A stretch of 62,000 bases of DNA from Acanthaster planci (taxonomy: Eukaryota > Echinodermata > Asteroidea > Valvatida > Acanthasteridae): positions 369,212-431,211 of the forward strand of contig NW_019091388.1 of NCBI RefSeq assembly GCF_001949145.1, given 5' to 3'. Of the stretch, positions 38,157 through 48,954 are shown one piece after another. The notes beneath the pieces are model-generated. The model worked only from the letters and a program-made list of their open reading frames with translations. It did no database searches and was not told the DNA's origin. The position numbers were made by a program, and so were the translations under genes. Positions within the stretch are counted from its first letter, which is position 1. Every line of letters begins with the position of its first letter.

Positions 38157-38960
38157 TTGCGTCCTCTTGTTATCGACAGTAACTCTATTCATAGGATCTC
38201 TTCTTCCAAATTCTCGGTTGTTATCATAGATCAAAACCTCTCTTGGACAGAACATATCTCTTCCATAAACAAAATTGCCTCTCATAACAAATGTCTTATC
38301 CAAATTACGTTTCTTTATTCCGAGTACCCCTTATTATTATACACTTCTCTTATTCTTCCGTATTTAAATTATTGCAACATTGTTTGGGCACGCACAACGA
38401 ATAACAAATTGAACGCTTTGCTTATCACTCAAAAAAAAAGGCGATTTGTACTTGCACCTTGTCTCACTCTTGGGCCCACACTGCACCCCTTTTTGCACGT
38501 TTAGAAACCTTACTGTTACCGACATCAACAACTTATTCACTTATTCACTGGTATCTTTAATGTTCAAATATCAATAATCTTCTCCCTAGTACGTGTTCTT
38601 CGTACTTCACATCGGTCAATGAAATCCACGGTTACTCCACTAGATCCCATAACAATATGTTTATTCCCTTCACTCGCACTGTCCACTCAATGAACACCCT
38701 TCGCTTTTTCGGTCCCCGTTTGTGGAATGTCATTTCCGGTCCCCGTTTATGGAATGCCATTTCCGATGAAATCAGGACGAAGTCGTCCGTGGGTCAGTTT
38801 AAGACCTATTACAAAAAAGCCCTCTTTCCCATTATGTGACAAAGCTTAAATCTTCTTCTGTACTTAGGGTTAATACCTCCTTCTTGTATTTTATTATCTT
38901 TTAGTCAATTTTGTACCGGTAACTTTTTGTCGTCAGCTGTTGTCATGACTTTCATTGTTT
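38157..38960 (+). mobile_element. CR1/L2-like LINE 3' end with internal 27-bp tandem duplication
   Basis: Plus-strand segment 38157-38504 carries FSVVIIDQNLSWTEHISSIN, LLLYTSLILPYLNYCNIVW and an LLITQKKRRFV stretch; 38657-38839 carries FIPFTRTVHSMNTLRFFGPR and DEIRTKSSVGQFKTYYKKAL. Order and motifs match the end of CR1/L2-group LINE proteins (FLGVxIDxxLxWxxHI...SLIxPYLxYxxxVW...GPxxWNxIP). A 27-base block encoding FGPRLWN(V/A)IS is duplicated in tandem at about 38710-38763. The tail to about 38960 looks like its 3' UTR. The middle is frame-shifted. Confidence 0.75.
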
Positions 38961-39410
38961 CTCCGTCGTGTTTTCTTTTTGGCTTTTTCGCAGTTTGCGA
39001 AAGAGGCATTCTTTCTGTCAAGATCCTTTTTGGATTTTTTTAATTTTGCGAAAAACGCATTCTTTTTTTCCCGTGTTTTTTTTCTTCTTTCTTTTTCGCA
39101 TCTTTTTGTCAAGATTCTTTTTATTTGGGTTTTTCGCAATTTTGCGAAAAAGCCTTTGGAATCGTCAGGATTTTTTTTTTTTTTAGCTTTTTTGGGCCCC
39201 GGCCGAAACAGCTATTGTTTTTGTTAATTAATTATTTTTTATTGGCTTTTTAGCTGTTTCAGGCAACGGCTGAAACGGCTATTTTTTTATTTTTTTTTTC
39301 TTTCTTTCTTTTTTTTGCTTTTGCAATTTTGCGAAAAAGCTTTTGGAATCTTCAGGATTATTTTTTGGGGGGGAGTTCTTCTTTTTGGGCCCAAAGGCCA
39401 TAGACTTTGC
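38960..39410 (+). repeat. T-rich palindromic repeat region
   Basis: TTTTCGCA-TTTGCGAAA hairpins recur near 38984, 39133 and 39323, with single halves near 39044 and 39095; the 39133 copy (TTTTCGCAATTTTGCGAAAA) is a perfect 9-bp stem. AGCCTTTGGAATCGTCAGG and AGCTTTTGGAATCTTCAGG follow two of them. CCGAAACAGCTATT and AGCTGTTTCAGG form another inverted pair (about 39205 and 39252). Long T runs fill the rest, so Lys- or Phe-rich open frames here are artefacts. Confidence 0.75.
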
Positions 39411-40489
39411 ACACGTTTTTTCTGTGCAGGACTTTTGCCATTAATCTTTGACGCACAGCATTCAAAGTTGGCATAGACATAATCATTATCGTATAGATAT
39501 GTGCCAAAACATGATGTCACAATGACGTCATCAAGTGATTTATTATTGAATATTGAATATTTGAATAATCCCTTAAATTTATAAAAATCAATATAAAATC
39601 AACCGTGGCCTCCCGCAACATTCTGTTTGCAGCAAGTGGCAGGATATATTGTGGTCTTGAATTCGTCTCGAGTGGGTCATATAAAATGACCCTTCCTTCC
39701 GGTCGAAACCGGAAGTGGTCTATCGTTTAAAAATGGTAATAGGTATCAAGTTGTTTTTAACTGTGTTAGTCAGTCGTGGTATTATATTCTTCAGATCATC
39801 TACTGATGACATCACCTAATTATCGAGCGCCCTCTACCGACAGGTTAAAAATTCCTAAAAATTCATTTTGAATAGATGTCTGTGGCGAAGTTTGTCTGAA
39901 TCGCCTGAAAATTGATGTAGATGATCATCTTTACCTTGTCAACACGTATGTGAAGATTGGGGCTGATGACGTCATCAGACCGGAAGTTTCAAAAAAACTT
40001 CTTTTATTCTTCAAATTCGGTAAAAAATCAACCCTACGAGATATAAGCGTGAATTGTGCATGAGATGGCATGTAAAACATTGGAGTCAGCTGCATGAAGT
40101 GCATCACTGATGTACTTTTCACACACATGAAGCGCCGGACGAAAACCCCCTTAAAATATAAATTGCCATCTCGGAAATCCAATTTCGCACAATGCTGTGC
40201 ATATGCTACTGTGTGTTTGGACGCCCAATATCTGCCTGCAACACAAACGGCGCAGAGTGCGTAGGGCATTATATTCGGTACTTGGCAAAATGCCGACCAC
40301 GTGCTGCCGAGAGCAGATCGCATTGTATGGAACGCCAAAAGAACAAATGTTTAAAAATTTAATCTGTACCTTTTCAGCAGTAAGTATAATGTTTTGCATT
40401 ATATTGTATTTTACATGTCTTATTGGGTTGAAACCTTGCAGGTAGTTAGGAAGGGAAGGTTTAGAAACGGAAATTGATCTCATGTGATG

Positions 40490-40625
40490 AGGCAATGCCC
40501 TCAGCAGACGAGTCACGCACATTAAGGGTGCACCATTTAAAGTACAATATATCCAAAAGTGTATATCCAATTTGGTTCAAATGCTGCAGAAATCTTGAAA
40601 GGGGGTGCTTACAGGAACTATGACG
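40490..40625 (+). repeat. CRE/E-box repeat family, single unit
   Basis: CGAGTCACGCACATTAAGGG, a TATATCCAAAAGT block, GGTTCAAATGCTGCAGAAAT and CTTGAAAGGGGGTGCTTA match the tandem units at 41800-42175, same strand. Confidence 0.75.
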
Positions 40626-41578
40626 TTATGTGATGTAAGGGGGGTAAAAGCTCCCTTTGTAATTATTTAGATTATTTATGTGTAATGGATTAGTATTATT
40701 ATCTCATGGACATAATTTGTTGGTCGATATTTTACCTTCAGGGTCATCCCGTTAGTTCAACAAGTCGGGTTCCGTGTTTATTTACATTAATTACTGGAGT
40801 CAGACGTACCAACAAACACATAAATAAGCACATTTCATCAATATTATTAGTACTTATTTTTGGAAAGAAAATCTTTATTTTGTTCGATTGTAAAATTTCC
40901 ATACTTTTACTATTAATATCTAACCAGGATGGGCTTATTGTCATTTATCATAACATCTTATAGGAATTAGGTACAGGAAAATTAGGCTCTTTTTAACTAT
41001 TACATCATACTTATTGTTGTTAAGTTACTACGTGCGCGGGCTCTGGCAGTCGCCTGCGCTGACGTCCACAGGTAACTTTGTCATAATTATAGATCGATTT
41101 TGGTGCTAATAATTCATGTTTTATTTGGGAAAGTAATGACTGGGGTCCTATGTAAATATAACCGCAGGAGATCATGGATCATTGTAATGTAAATATCAGT
41201 CATGTTTGGGTGGAAAAAATTTTGATTTTTTGGGCCTGAAAAGTTTAAGTAAGAATAAAGTTTGGCGATCGTTGTACGAGTGTGTAGGTACTGTGTAGGC
41301 CCATGTAGCGTTACTGCGGCACACATGTACGTGTGGACATGAGGCCCCGGGCGTACATCGCTTTTCGACTTATGTTGTAATATTTGTGGGTCTTTATAAT
41401 GCTAAATCATTATAACATAATCACACATCGTTGTTATGTAAATGTATTTCACAACTCCAAACTGAATTGCTCCTATTTTTCTCAAACTGTATCTTAGATT
41501 ATTATTTTCTTTAAAAATTGATATTCTGTAAGCCTAAGTGGAGAAAGTATAACGTACATGTTTTCTACAACATTTCAG

Positions 41579-41736
41579 TCGCCTGCCCTGACATCCACAG
41601 GTGCAGGCTGAACGGTGTGGCAGACGAAATAAATTGTTATACACGAGGCAAGCTGACAATCCTGCTTCGGTCCACCTACATCCTTGGAGTCCCAAGGACC
41701 TGTGTGCCGATTCAGCCCTTCCCCGTCCCTTCGTAA
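41579..41736 (+). CDS. Candidate small Cys-containing terminal exon, unknown product
   Basis: TTTTCTACAACATTTCAG at 41561-41578 is a strong acceptor. It is followed by a frame encoding ACPDIHRCRLNGVADEINCY and TRGKLTILLRSTYILGVPRT, with a stop at TAA (41734-41736). I do not recognise the product. The first 22 bases have a near copy at about 41047-41069, where a CAG precedes and a GTAACT donor follows. No partner exon with matching phase was identified. Confidence 0.25.
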
Positions 41737-41799
41737 CCCAAGGAGGCCCCTACCTCCAAGCGCCCCCACCCCGCCACAGTAACAATGACTTCATCAGGA

Positions 41800-42175
41800 G
41801 ACAAGTCACTTGACATTAAGGGTGCACTTTTTAGGCCCCATATCTCCTGAAGTACATGTCTGATCGGGTTCAAATCTTGCAGATATCTTGAAAAGGGAGT
41901 GCTTTGGGGGTATATTGACATTGTCTGATGATAACGTCATCAAGAGACAAGTCACGTGACATTAAAGGTGCACTCTTTCAGGCCCTGTATCTCCAAAGGA
42001 CATGGCCCAGCGTGTTGAAAGTTAGCAGATATCTGGAAGGGGATGTGTGATAGACGAAAACTGACCTCATTGGATGATGACGTCATCAGTGGACAAGTCA
42101 TGTGATATTAAAGAAGTATCCTTTAAAGCCTTATATATCCAAAAGTATATGTCCCAGCGGGATGAAACATTGCAG
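41800..42175 (+). repeat. CRE/E-box tandem repeat, about three ~140-bp units
   Basis: Units are marked by AAGTCACTTGACATTAAGGG (about 41804), AAGTCACGTGACATTAAAGG (about 41949) and AAGTCATGTGATATTAAAG (about 42095). Each is followed by a TATCTCC/ATATCC-AAAG block, a C(A/G)GCG-GT(T)GAAA block and AGATATCT(T/G)GAA-GGG. A near-palindromic TGATGACGTCATCA-type motif precedes each unit. Related motifs occur near 33940, 39520, 39795 and 39962. Confidence 0.85.
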
Positions 42176-43673
42176 TCACGACGATTCCTTTTTCAGTGAT
42201 AGACATAGAAGCTCTCGTTTGTTTGTTTTGTTTTGTTTTGTTCTTGTTTGCTGTCTAGTAGTTGTTCGTGTTGTTCTTGTTATGTCTTCTGTCTTAAGGG
42301 CTGTTTTTACAAGCCTCTGCTTATTCAACAGCCTCATGCTCTTTTCTTTTCTCAATTGTAGTTGGATTGATTTTCTTTATCTTGTCAGAATCTCTAATGT
42401 TCTTTTTTCATTAAGTACATGTGAAAAGTTACTTATATTCACATTGCTAACTTCAATGTGCCAAGTTTCTTTAATTTCTGATGTATTTTTTTAAGCTTAC
42501 CCAATTTCAATTGTCAATTTCTATGTACCACGTTCCCTTAATTATCAATGTGATTTTTTAAAGAGTATGGAATAAACGTCTTCTTGTATCTTGAAAAAAA
42601 ATACAGTGCTCTTAAGATTTTAAAATTGTCATTTTTCCTGTGTGCACGAGATCGTCGTTTCTTAGTTTGGCTCCCTGCCATCAGAGAGTGTAAACTACAT
42701 CGTTGGTGTTCTTGGAGCCAACCTGTGCATTTTATAAAAACATGTCCCGGTGTTCAACGTACATGTACATAGCTTACCATTGAACTTGGTCACAGCTTGG
42801 AGTTCTACCGAAAGGAATGCTATCCAGTTGTTGTGTTTGGGTTGTACCAGACAAAGTGCAGATTCCAAAGAGAAATCTGGTTCTTCATATTTCCCAAGTG
42901 CAGAACACAGCAAATCGCATGGGCACATTACTGGTACATGTACATTGGACCATGGAGGTAGATTGAGTTTTTACAAATGCACAGGTTGGTAAAAAAAACT
43001 TATCCAATTTGCATTCATAATTTCATGCAAAAGTATGAAAAAGAACAACTACTGACTGCTTCATTTCAATACGTGTACAAAAGTACCCAGAAAGCCAGGC
43101 TCTACAGTACAAAGTGTAAAGGACCCCAGGAATTGAATTTTTTTGGGGGGGGGGGGTTGCCAGCAATAGTGCTATTGTTCGACCATGTCTAAGCCCAAGT
43201 GTTTTGAAACTGGGCAAGTCAGAGGGTCCCAGTGATTCAGATTTTTCACAGTCTCCCGCCATTTTTTGTACGTGTCACTCGGGCGGCGCTGTTAGGTGAT
43301 TGGTTGGTCTTTGGTTTAAATATCAATTCTTAGCCTAGGTTACTTCCNTTTTTTTTAAATAATCTCTCACAGATCACGCAGTGAGATAAAGAGAATGTGC
43401 ATCGAGCATTCATGGCAATCGGTAAAAATCTGGTCGGTAAAAATCTAAACACGACCTCGCCTAACATTGACAACCACCGGAGCAAAGACGGTTCAGAAGT
43501 ATAAAAAGGACTAGCACTGTGTTTATAGATTATTGGCGTATTTGAGAATAGACTTACGAATATATGGTGTGCTGTCTGTTAAGGTTTGTGTTGTCAACGA
43601 AACAGATTGGGTCAGAAAGCCACCTTAACTGACCGCGAACAAAATTGGTGTCACCATTAGTAAAAGTACTCAC

Positions 43674-43804
43674 GCATTGACTTGCCCCTCATTCGTTCCC
43701 AAGCCGCAATTTTATGCTTGTTCGTAAGCTTCGCTTCTTTCAATGCCCCCTCTGTGACGGATGACGACAAAAAGAACTCCCTCGATGACGAATTACTGTT
43801 TACC
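43674..43804 (-). CDS. Candidate second exon of the Myb/SANT-like gene
   Basis: On the minus strand an AG at 43806-43805 precedes a frame encoding VNSNSSSREFFLSSSVTEGA and KEAKLTNKHKIAAWERMRGK. It ends at a GTGAGT donor after 43674. The first base completes the Arg codon left open by the exon at 44507-44592, so phases agree. Helix-rich text ending in AWERM fits the second half of a SANT-like domain (AWxxI/M). The acceptor has little pyrimidine upstream, which weakens the call. No third exon was found at lower coordinates. Confidence 0.45.
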
Positions 43805-44506
43805 CTTGCATTGTACCAGTACCAACTATGACTATGTATGTACGTACGGTTCAATCTGCAAGTAATACAAAACCAAAAAATACTGTAAGTCTCTAGAATC
43901 ATGCCAAAATACACTTGGGCACATATGAATCAATTACAATGAGAACTAAATGAATTAAACTGACTGATTTGATCCCCAAACTGATGGAATTGTGTCCATG
44001 AATTATTTCCTCATTAACAACTACATGTACACGTGACCTAGTATATCAATGTTAAAATTAAAATTAACATGCAAGCCACCAGAAATTAACCTTGGTTGAC
44101 AGTAAGCCAAGCAAACTGGAGCAATTGATGTCGAGAACCATGTCACATCTATAAAACGTGTATCGCTAATTTTACCCAAATCTTACCCCAAAAAGTTTAC
44201 CCAAAGTAACTATGTCTAATGACCGTAATTATTACTCCCCTTTCCCCTTTATACACAATAATCTCTAAACCTTTATCTAAATCCCAAAGCAATTATATGT
44301 ACTCACAACATTGGGCGTCTCAAATATGAAGCAAAATCAAAGGAAATCTTTGACGACTTTCTTCAGTTAACAAGAAATGTGACGATGTTGGCGCACCAAG
44401 AGCTCCCTCTCTTGACCAAGAAAAGTATACATCTATGACGTCACGAACAAACTGGAAAAACTGTCCTACCCGCAACACCCTCGATGACGGCTTTTCATCA
44501 ACGTAC

Positions 44507-44592
44507 CTTGTTGCCAGAGCGAGATCCATTTCTGTTGTAAATGGCGTCGATTGTTTGGCACGCGCCACGGCCTCTTCACTTTTGTCCGCCAT
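44507..44592 (-). CDS. Candidate first coding exon, Myb/SANT-like protein start
   Basis: On the minus strand ATG at 44592 sits in AAAAAATGGCGGAC, a good initiation context that also resembles a YY1-type start-site motif. The exon encodes MADKSEEAVARAKQSTPFTT and EMDLALATR, and ends at a GTACGT donor (44506-44501), 86 nt, leaving two bases. The continuing open frame beyond the donor is probably intronic. The phrase FTxEMDxALxxx is, from memory, how many Myb/SANT-like DNA-binding domains in invertebrate proteins begin. The next exon candidate at 43804 supplies the missing third base. A dispersed repeat lies just upstream, so this may belong to a repeat family and not to a host gene. Confidence 0.5.
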
Positions 44593-44624
44593 TTTTTCAG
44601 TTTTCACGAAGCCAGATTTTGCTT

Positions 44625-45005
44625 ATGGTTGCACTACACCAAATACGCGCCCATAGAAAACAGTGCAAAATTGGATCGAAATAGCACCGCCTGTTGACTC
44701 TCGTGAAGAGGTTGGCCTCCGTTTCTTCACTGGAATTTCATGGGGGTTAGCCACGAAGAAACTTTCTTTAATCCCCGAAGATACGAAGACGAAGATACCC
44801 CAAAACTAAGCGCTTATTTCTGAATGTATCCGCCCGCCTCTATCCGAAACAGGTCCGCAATTTTGGGCTTTTTGTGAAAGAAACACCCCGAATTGGAAAC
44901 TTTCACTACTAAATTCGGGATTTGTAGAAATATTTGTATGATGCCTCCTGATTATGGCTTGTCTTATTGTAAAATCTCGCGGGATCACAAAATATTAATG
45001 AGCTC
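44625..45005 (+). repeat. Dispersed repeat R1, copy B (copy A at 15245)
   Basis: Starts near CACTACACCAAATACGCGCC, includes AGAAAACAGTGCAAAAT, GGGGTTAGCCACG, TTTGGGCTTTTTGTGAAAGA, CCTCCTGATTATGG and AAATATTAATGAGCTC. The same phrases occur in the same order and orientation at 15245-15540. Copy B has about 85 extra bases in the middle. Copy B begins just upstream of the candidate Myb/SANT-like exon. Confidence 0.85.
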
Positions 45006-46239
45006 GCTAAAACTGAAAACTGAAACTGAAAAGTTGAAGCATAACGCTATGAATAGTAGTGGGAGACATGGCAGTTTTGTACAGGAAACGTCCGAAATTA
45101 AGTAGTGTAGGTACAGCCTTTCCAGCATCTTTGAATTGACCTCATTTAGAAATATGAAAAGGTCGAGACTGTTTGAAAGAAACCAGAGAAGGCACTGAAG
45201 AGAAGTAAAGAGAAAAATTGAGGTTTTTGCTCCTATATAGTACTACAAACATGACCAAATCTTAACTCAGTGATTATAAGAAACTCTTCACGTTTTCTGC
45301 ACGTAAAAAGCCTCCATAGAATTGCACAATAGCCAATATGTGGATGAGACACTCACAGCGGGTTGCTGCAGGTCTGTTTTTAACGATGTTTCGCATGCTC
45401 AGTATGTTAATTACGGGTAGATTCTTCACTGTGATAAAAGCAGCCATTTAAACATTTCATTAAACTCAAAATCCGTACTGTTTAGACACTTAAAAATTAT
45501 CAGTGATGAATTGGCGTCAATGAATTCATGTAACGCGTAACACCCCTCTGACACAATGGGTCACGCAGTTGGCTAATCAGCTGTGCTCATGAATGCGGAC
45601 CTCAAAAATTATTTTAATGAAGCCAGTGGTGGCTTCCGCAAGCGTATAAAGGCCACTTGCAAAGAACTTTTTCGAGTTATTATCTCACCGCAGGGAGATA
45701 ATGGCAAGTTAAATCTTTGAATGTGTACCTCGTATGTGTAAGATGTTGCCGGGCGTCAAATTGATATCCTGCCACAGCAAATATTTAAAATAGATCATAA
45801 GTTCTATTCACTGCGCTGTTTTCAAATGTATCTTTATGGTGAAATGCATTGAGATGTGGTTCTCGATTACTAATTGAATCGAAGAATGTGAAGGATATAT
45901 AGTCTACGTGAAGCAATGGTGACGCATTGTTGGGCTTGCAGGTCCCATCTTGTGTCACATTGGAGACGAAATGATTTGAAAGTCTGAGATTGCGGATAAA
46001 TAAGAGCTACAAGGCCTTGCTTTTTTCTGGGTTTGGTTTCATATCATTCTTAGAACATCATTCGACAAGTGAGTTAATTTGTGATTGCATACTCGACGAT
46101 TGCAGCTTGGTTATGATTTCAACAAGACTTATCCACTCATCCACATATTTCCAAGGATTTGCTATTGTTTAAATTGTATCTTTTACCATGGCAAGGAAAC
46201 TGATTAGTTCTTGTTTTGTTCCTCGTGGAACACCACAGG
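45006..46239. other. No recognised gene
   Basis: AT-rich sequence between the R1 repeat copy and the end of the split LINE. No motif recognised on either strand. Confidence 0.55.
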
Positions 46240-47510
46240 TGTGATTGAGATAAGAACAAGTAATACAGGTACTACAACTAAGTCTCAAGCCATGACGGCG
46301 TTGAGCCAAGTTGATCCACTGACCGCCTCCATCGTGCATGGTATTGAGTGAGTGCCGAGCGTCCTCCTGCTTGAGGTCGATCTGTTGGAGGTCTTGCTGA
46401 ACGACGTCCTTCCATCGGCTGCAGGGGTGACCGCGAGGAAACTTCCAGCCGGACAAAGATAGGTTGAGTTTGAAAATGACTCAGGTGGAATGATCAGCAG
46501 GACGATGAAGAATTTGACCAAGCCACCTGACTCTGCGCTGGGCGAGTACACGGAGCACGTTCATCTGGCCAGTTCTGAGGCTAAGTTCCTCGTTGGACGC
46601 ATGGTCTTGCTAACGCACACCCTCGACGGTCCTAAGGGTGCAGGACTCAAAGCCATGCCCACGGGCCGCTACAATCTTGGTCAGCAGCCACGTCTCAGCT
46701 CCGTACAACAACAAGGACAGGACATGTCAAGTCGTCTCCACAGAGGTCCCCACAGGCTCCGCATGACACCAGCGGCCAGTCCTCGTTGTCTGTTGCTCTC
46801 CTACTCGGGGTTGCCGTTGTTGGTGACCTCAGATCCAAGGTAGACGAAGGTCTTGACAAATTCAACTGTATCAGCTCCGATGATGATGGGTGGTTATGTG
46901 GGGCCGTCAAGGACATAAATCTGTTTGGTTTTCGACCAGTTGACTCAGAGACCGAGCTTAATTGCCTCCGCGTCAAAAACGTGTAGCGCATCCACCAACT
47001 CGGCATGGGACTGACAGAAGAGCCTCGTGTCGTCGACGTAGTCAAGGTCTGTCAGGTAGTACTAACTAAGCTGCACCCTAGGGAAACGGGCACAAACTGC
47101 ATCCATGAGACGACAGATAATGCAGTTGAATAAATCCGGAGAAGCCACGCAGCCTTGGCGCACACCTCCGGCGATAGGAAACCAGCCAGATTCCTTGCCG
47201 TTGACACGGATACAGGAGAGCAGGATGAAAAAGTCTGGAAAGTCAAGTCAATGAAGGAAATGAAGAGGTGTCAATCCCTTCGATATTCACGGAACTTCTC
47301 GATGATCAGTCTGAGAGCTGAGACATGGTCGGTTGTGGAACGGGACGGTCCGGCTGGTCCCCCTTTCTTCCCAGGATGGAGGGATGACGCCACGTCGCCA
47401 GTCATCTGGGCCCTCCTCTGTCACCCATTCATGTGTTTCAAGCGCGGGTATGACGAAAATTATGACACGAGTGTCATAAGTATTCATGCAGGTTCAGCAC
47501 TTTGTGGAAG
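46240..47510 (-). mobile_element. Non-LTR retrotransposon RT to C-terminus (downstream part of split LINE)
   Basis: Minus-strand translation in shifting frames gives PDDWRRGVI (about 47410), TTDHVSALRLIIEKFREYRR (about 47320), AGGVRQGCVASPDLFNCIIC (about 47160), DYVDDTRLF (YxDD box near 47035), LLYGAETWLL (about 46690), VRWLGQ (about 46520), and WKFPRGHPCSRWKDVVQQDL (about 46430). This is the usual LINE RT order, ending in the R.W...G..PRxRWKDxxxxDL tail. The YxDD box is intact, but the gene is broken by many frame changes. The N-terminal RT part appears at 48955-49270. Confidence 0.75.
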
Positions 47511-47689
47511 CAGCCATGTTTCACAGTGATGCAGAGTATAGCGCCATCTTTAGACCAAACGGTGCATAAGACATATTTTTACAACATGGTTAATGACGGT
47601 GATTAACCAGTCAACTATACGGTCCCCGCCTTGTTTGATGAACTGGGCGTTTCGGTTTTCAAAAATCAACTTGCGTCAAATCTTTTAAA

Positions 47690-47845
47690 GGAACGCTATC
47701 ACATTGAGTTGAACAATAAAAGAACAATGAAAAGAGCAAATGAACAATGGAAAGAGCAAAATTAACAATGAAATGAGTAAAAGGGCAATGAAATGAGTAA
47801 AAGAGCAATGGAAATGATGAAAGAGCAAGGAAATAAAGCAAATCA
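47690..47845 (+). repeat. Degenerate purine-rich minisatellite
   Basis: About eight copies of a unit like AATGAAAAGAGCA / AATGGAAAGAGCAA / AATGAAATGAGTAAAAG follow each other with a period near 17-20 bases. Copies differ in several bases. Confidence 0.7.
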
Positions 47846-47945
47846 TGAGCATTGAAATACATATACACGTCTATGTAAATACATTATAGATTGAACGATT
47901 TCATTTGTTGCGTATCATTTAAAGGTCATCCTTCCAAGGGTCAAC

Positions 47946-48277
47946 ATGAATGTTATTTCCGCAGAAGAGCCTTATGCTTGTGACCAGTGTGACAAATGTT
48001 TTGAGCGGAAGTCTAATCTAGAGAGCCACATATCCACGCTGAGGAGGAAACAGGCATGAGTGAAGTTGAAGAGAATTTGGAACCCATTGAGAAGGTTGAT
48101 GACGAAACCTCAGATGAAGACGGTTCAGAATCGGAAGACAATGCCACCTACCAACATTGGCTGGCTGAAGGCAGAGAAACGAACTGGGAGACGAGGAATG
48201 GAAAATATTACAAGTACGTCAACGAAGACATGGATGAAGATCAAGCCAGGCAGAAGACAAACAGAAAGACCCTCTAG
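47946..48277 (+). pseudogene. C2H2 zinc finger and acidic region fragment, probably transposon-derived
   Basis: A plus-strand frame from about 47946 encodes MNVISAEEPYACDQCDKCFE and SNLESHISTLRRK, then stops at TGA (48056-48058). It has the C-x2-C and first His of a C2H2 finger, but the second His is missing. Overlapping in another frame, 48056-48277 encodes a very acidic stretch (EKVDDETSDEDGSESEDNA) and then YYKYVNEDMDEDQARQKTNR. The phrase Y-K-Y-x-(N/E)-x-(G/D)M(D/S)E(D/E)xA(R) recurs, as I recall, in transposon-related invertebrate proteins. The finger and acidic parts probably belonged to one protein before a frame change. Function unknown. Confidence 0.45.
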
Positions 48278-48954
48278 GCAGTCAAGCAAGACTTTTTCGA
48301 AAACCATATACACGTGCATGGTAACGGGACGTAAAACAATAGTTCAAAGGATTAAGAAATTCAGCCAGGGCCAGCCAGGTCTTCTTACTGTATTGATCAG
48401 ATCTCCCTAACCACAGTAAGCCCAAGGCAAAACCGTTAACATGTGCCCGCCCTCACTCATTTAGTGTCCAAGGATTAAGTCAGAATAACACTCACTCCGA
48501 AGTACACACTAGCCACCACACAGCGCAGCGCACAGCCTTTTGTCCGAAGGATTATCCCCCATTACCCGGCACCACGTACTGGCCATTGTATGTCTAAGGA
48601 TTATCACTTACTGCAAATTGATTAATCTAGGAACTCCTGGTGGGCTAGTCGGTATTTTCCCACGACATCACGCAACATGAATCATCATCTATTTGTATCA
48701 TCCTATTTTATCCTGTTGTGTCATAATTCATAGAAAAGGTCAATGTGTACCACATTTTCTGTCCTTACAATATTTTATATACGTGTTCATCCCATATCAA
48801 AGGTCACTGTGACACAAGACTTTTTGACCCTATGCTTTTACTATTCATCCTTAGGTCATCTTGTGTCAAATTTTTTCACCCCTACACCTCAATCCTGATC
48901 ATATCAATATGATCATAATTATTATTTGCTATTTTGTAGCAAAGGTCAGATTGT

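Larger units (their letters stand above)
39411..43673. other. Mostly non-coding, CRE/E-box repeats
   Basis: Apart from the repeat units at 40490 and 41800 and the candidate exon at 41579, no gene is supportable. GTTTTGTTTTGTTTTG-type sequence near 42220 and an AATAAACGTCTTCTTGTATC phrase with an A run (about 42572-42600) look like a decayed LINE 3' UTR. A G run lies at about 43141-43156, and one ambiguous base near 43348. Confidence 0.5.
47530..48950. other. 1.4-kb block splitting the LINE
   Basis: It holds a degenerate AAAGAGCAATGG-type minisatellite (47690-47845), a C2H2-finger-bearing fragment (47945-48277), repeats of GTC(C/T)(A/G)AGGATTA (about 48469, 48542 and 48593), and several AAAGGTCA phrases (about 48737, 48800, 48942). 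No terminal repeats were resolved, so insertion is inferred from the two LINE halves on either side. Confidence 0.5.

Noticed and set aside
38933-39227. Lys-rich (minus) and Phe-rich (plus) frames
   Set aside because: Products of long T runs and the TTTTCGCAA palindromes; no real protein features.
44635-45005. R1 as a CACTA (EnSpm) element because both copies show CACTACACC
   Set aside because: Similarity between copies extends upstream of CACTA, so it is not a boundary. No inverted TAGTG end or 3-bp target duplication was found.
46285-47045. Open frames of 88-124 codons on both strands
   Set aside because: Shadows and frame-shifted pieces of the minus-strand LINE.
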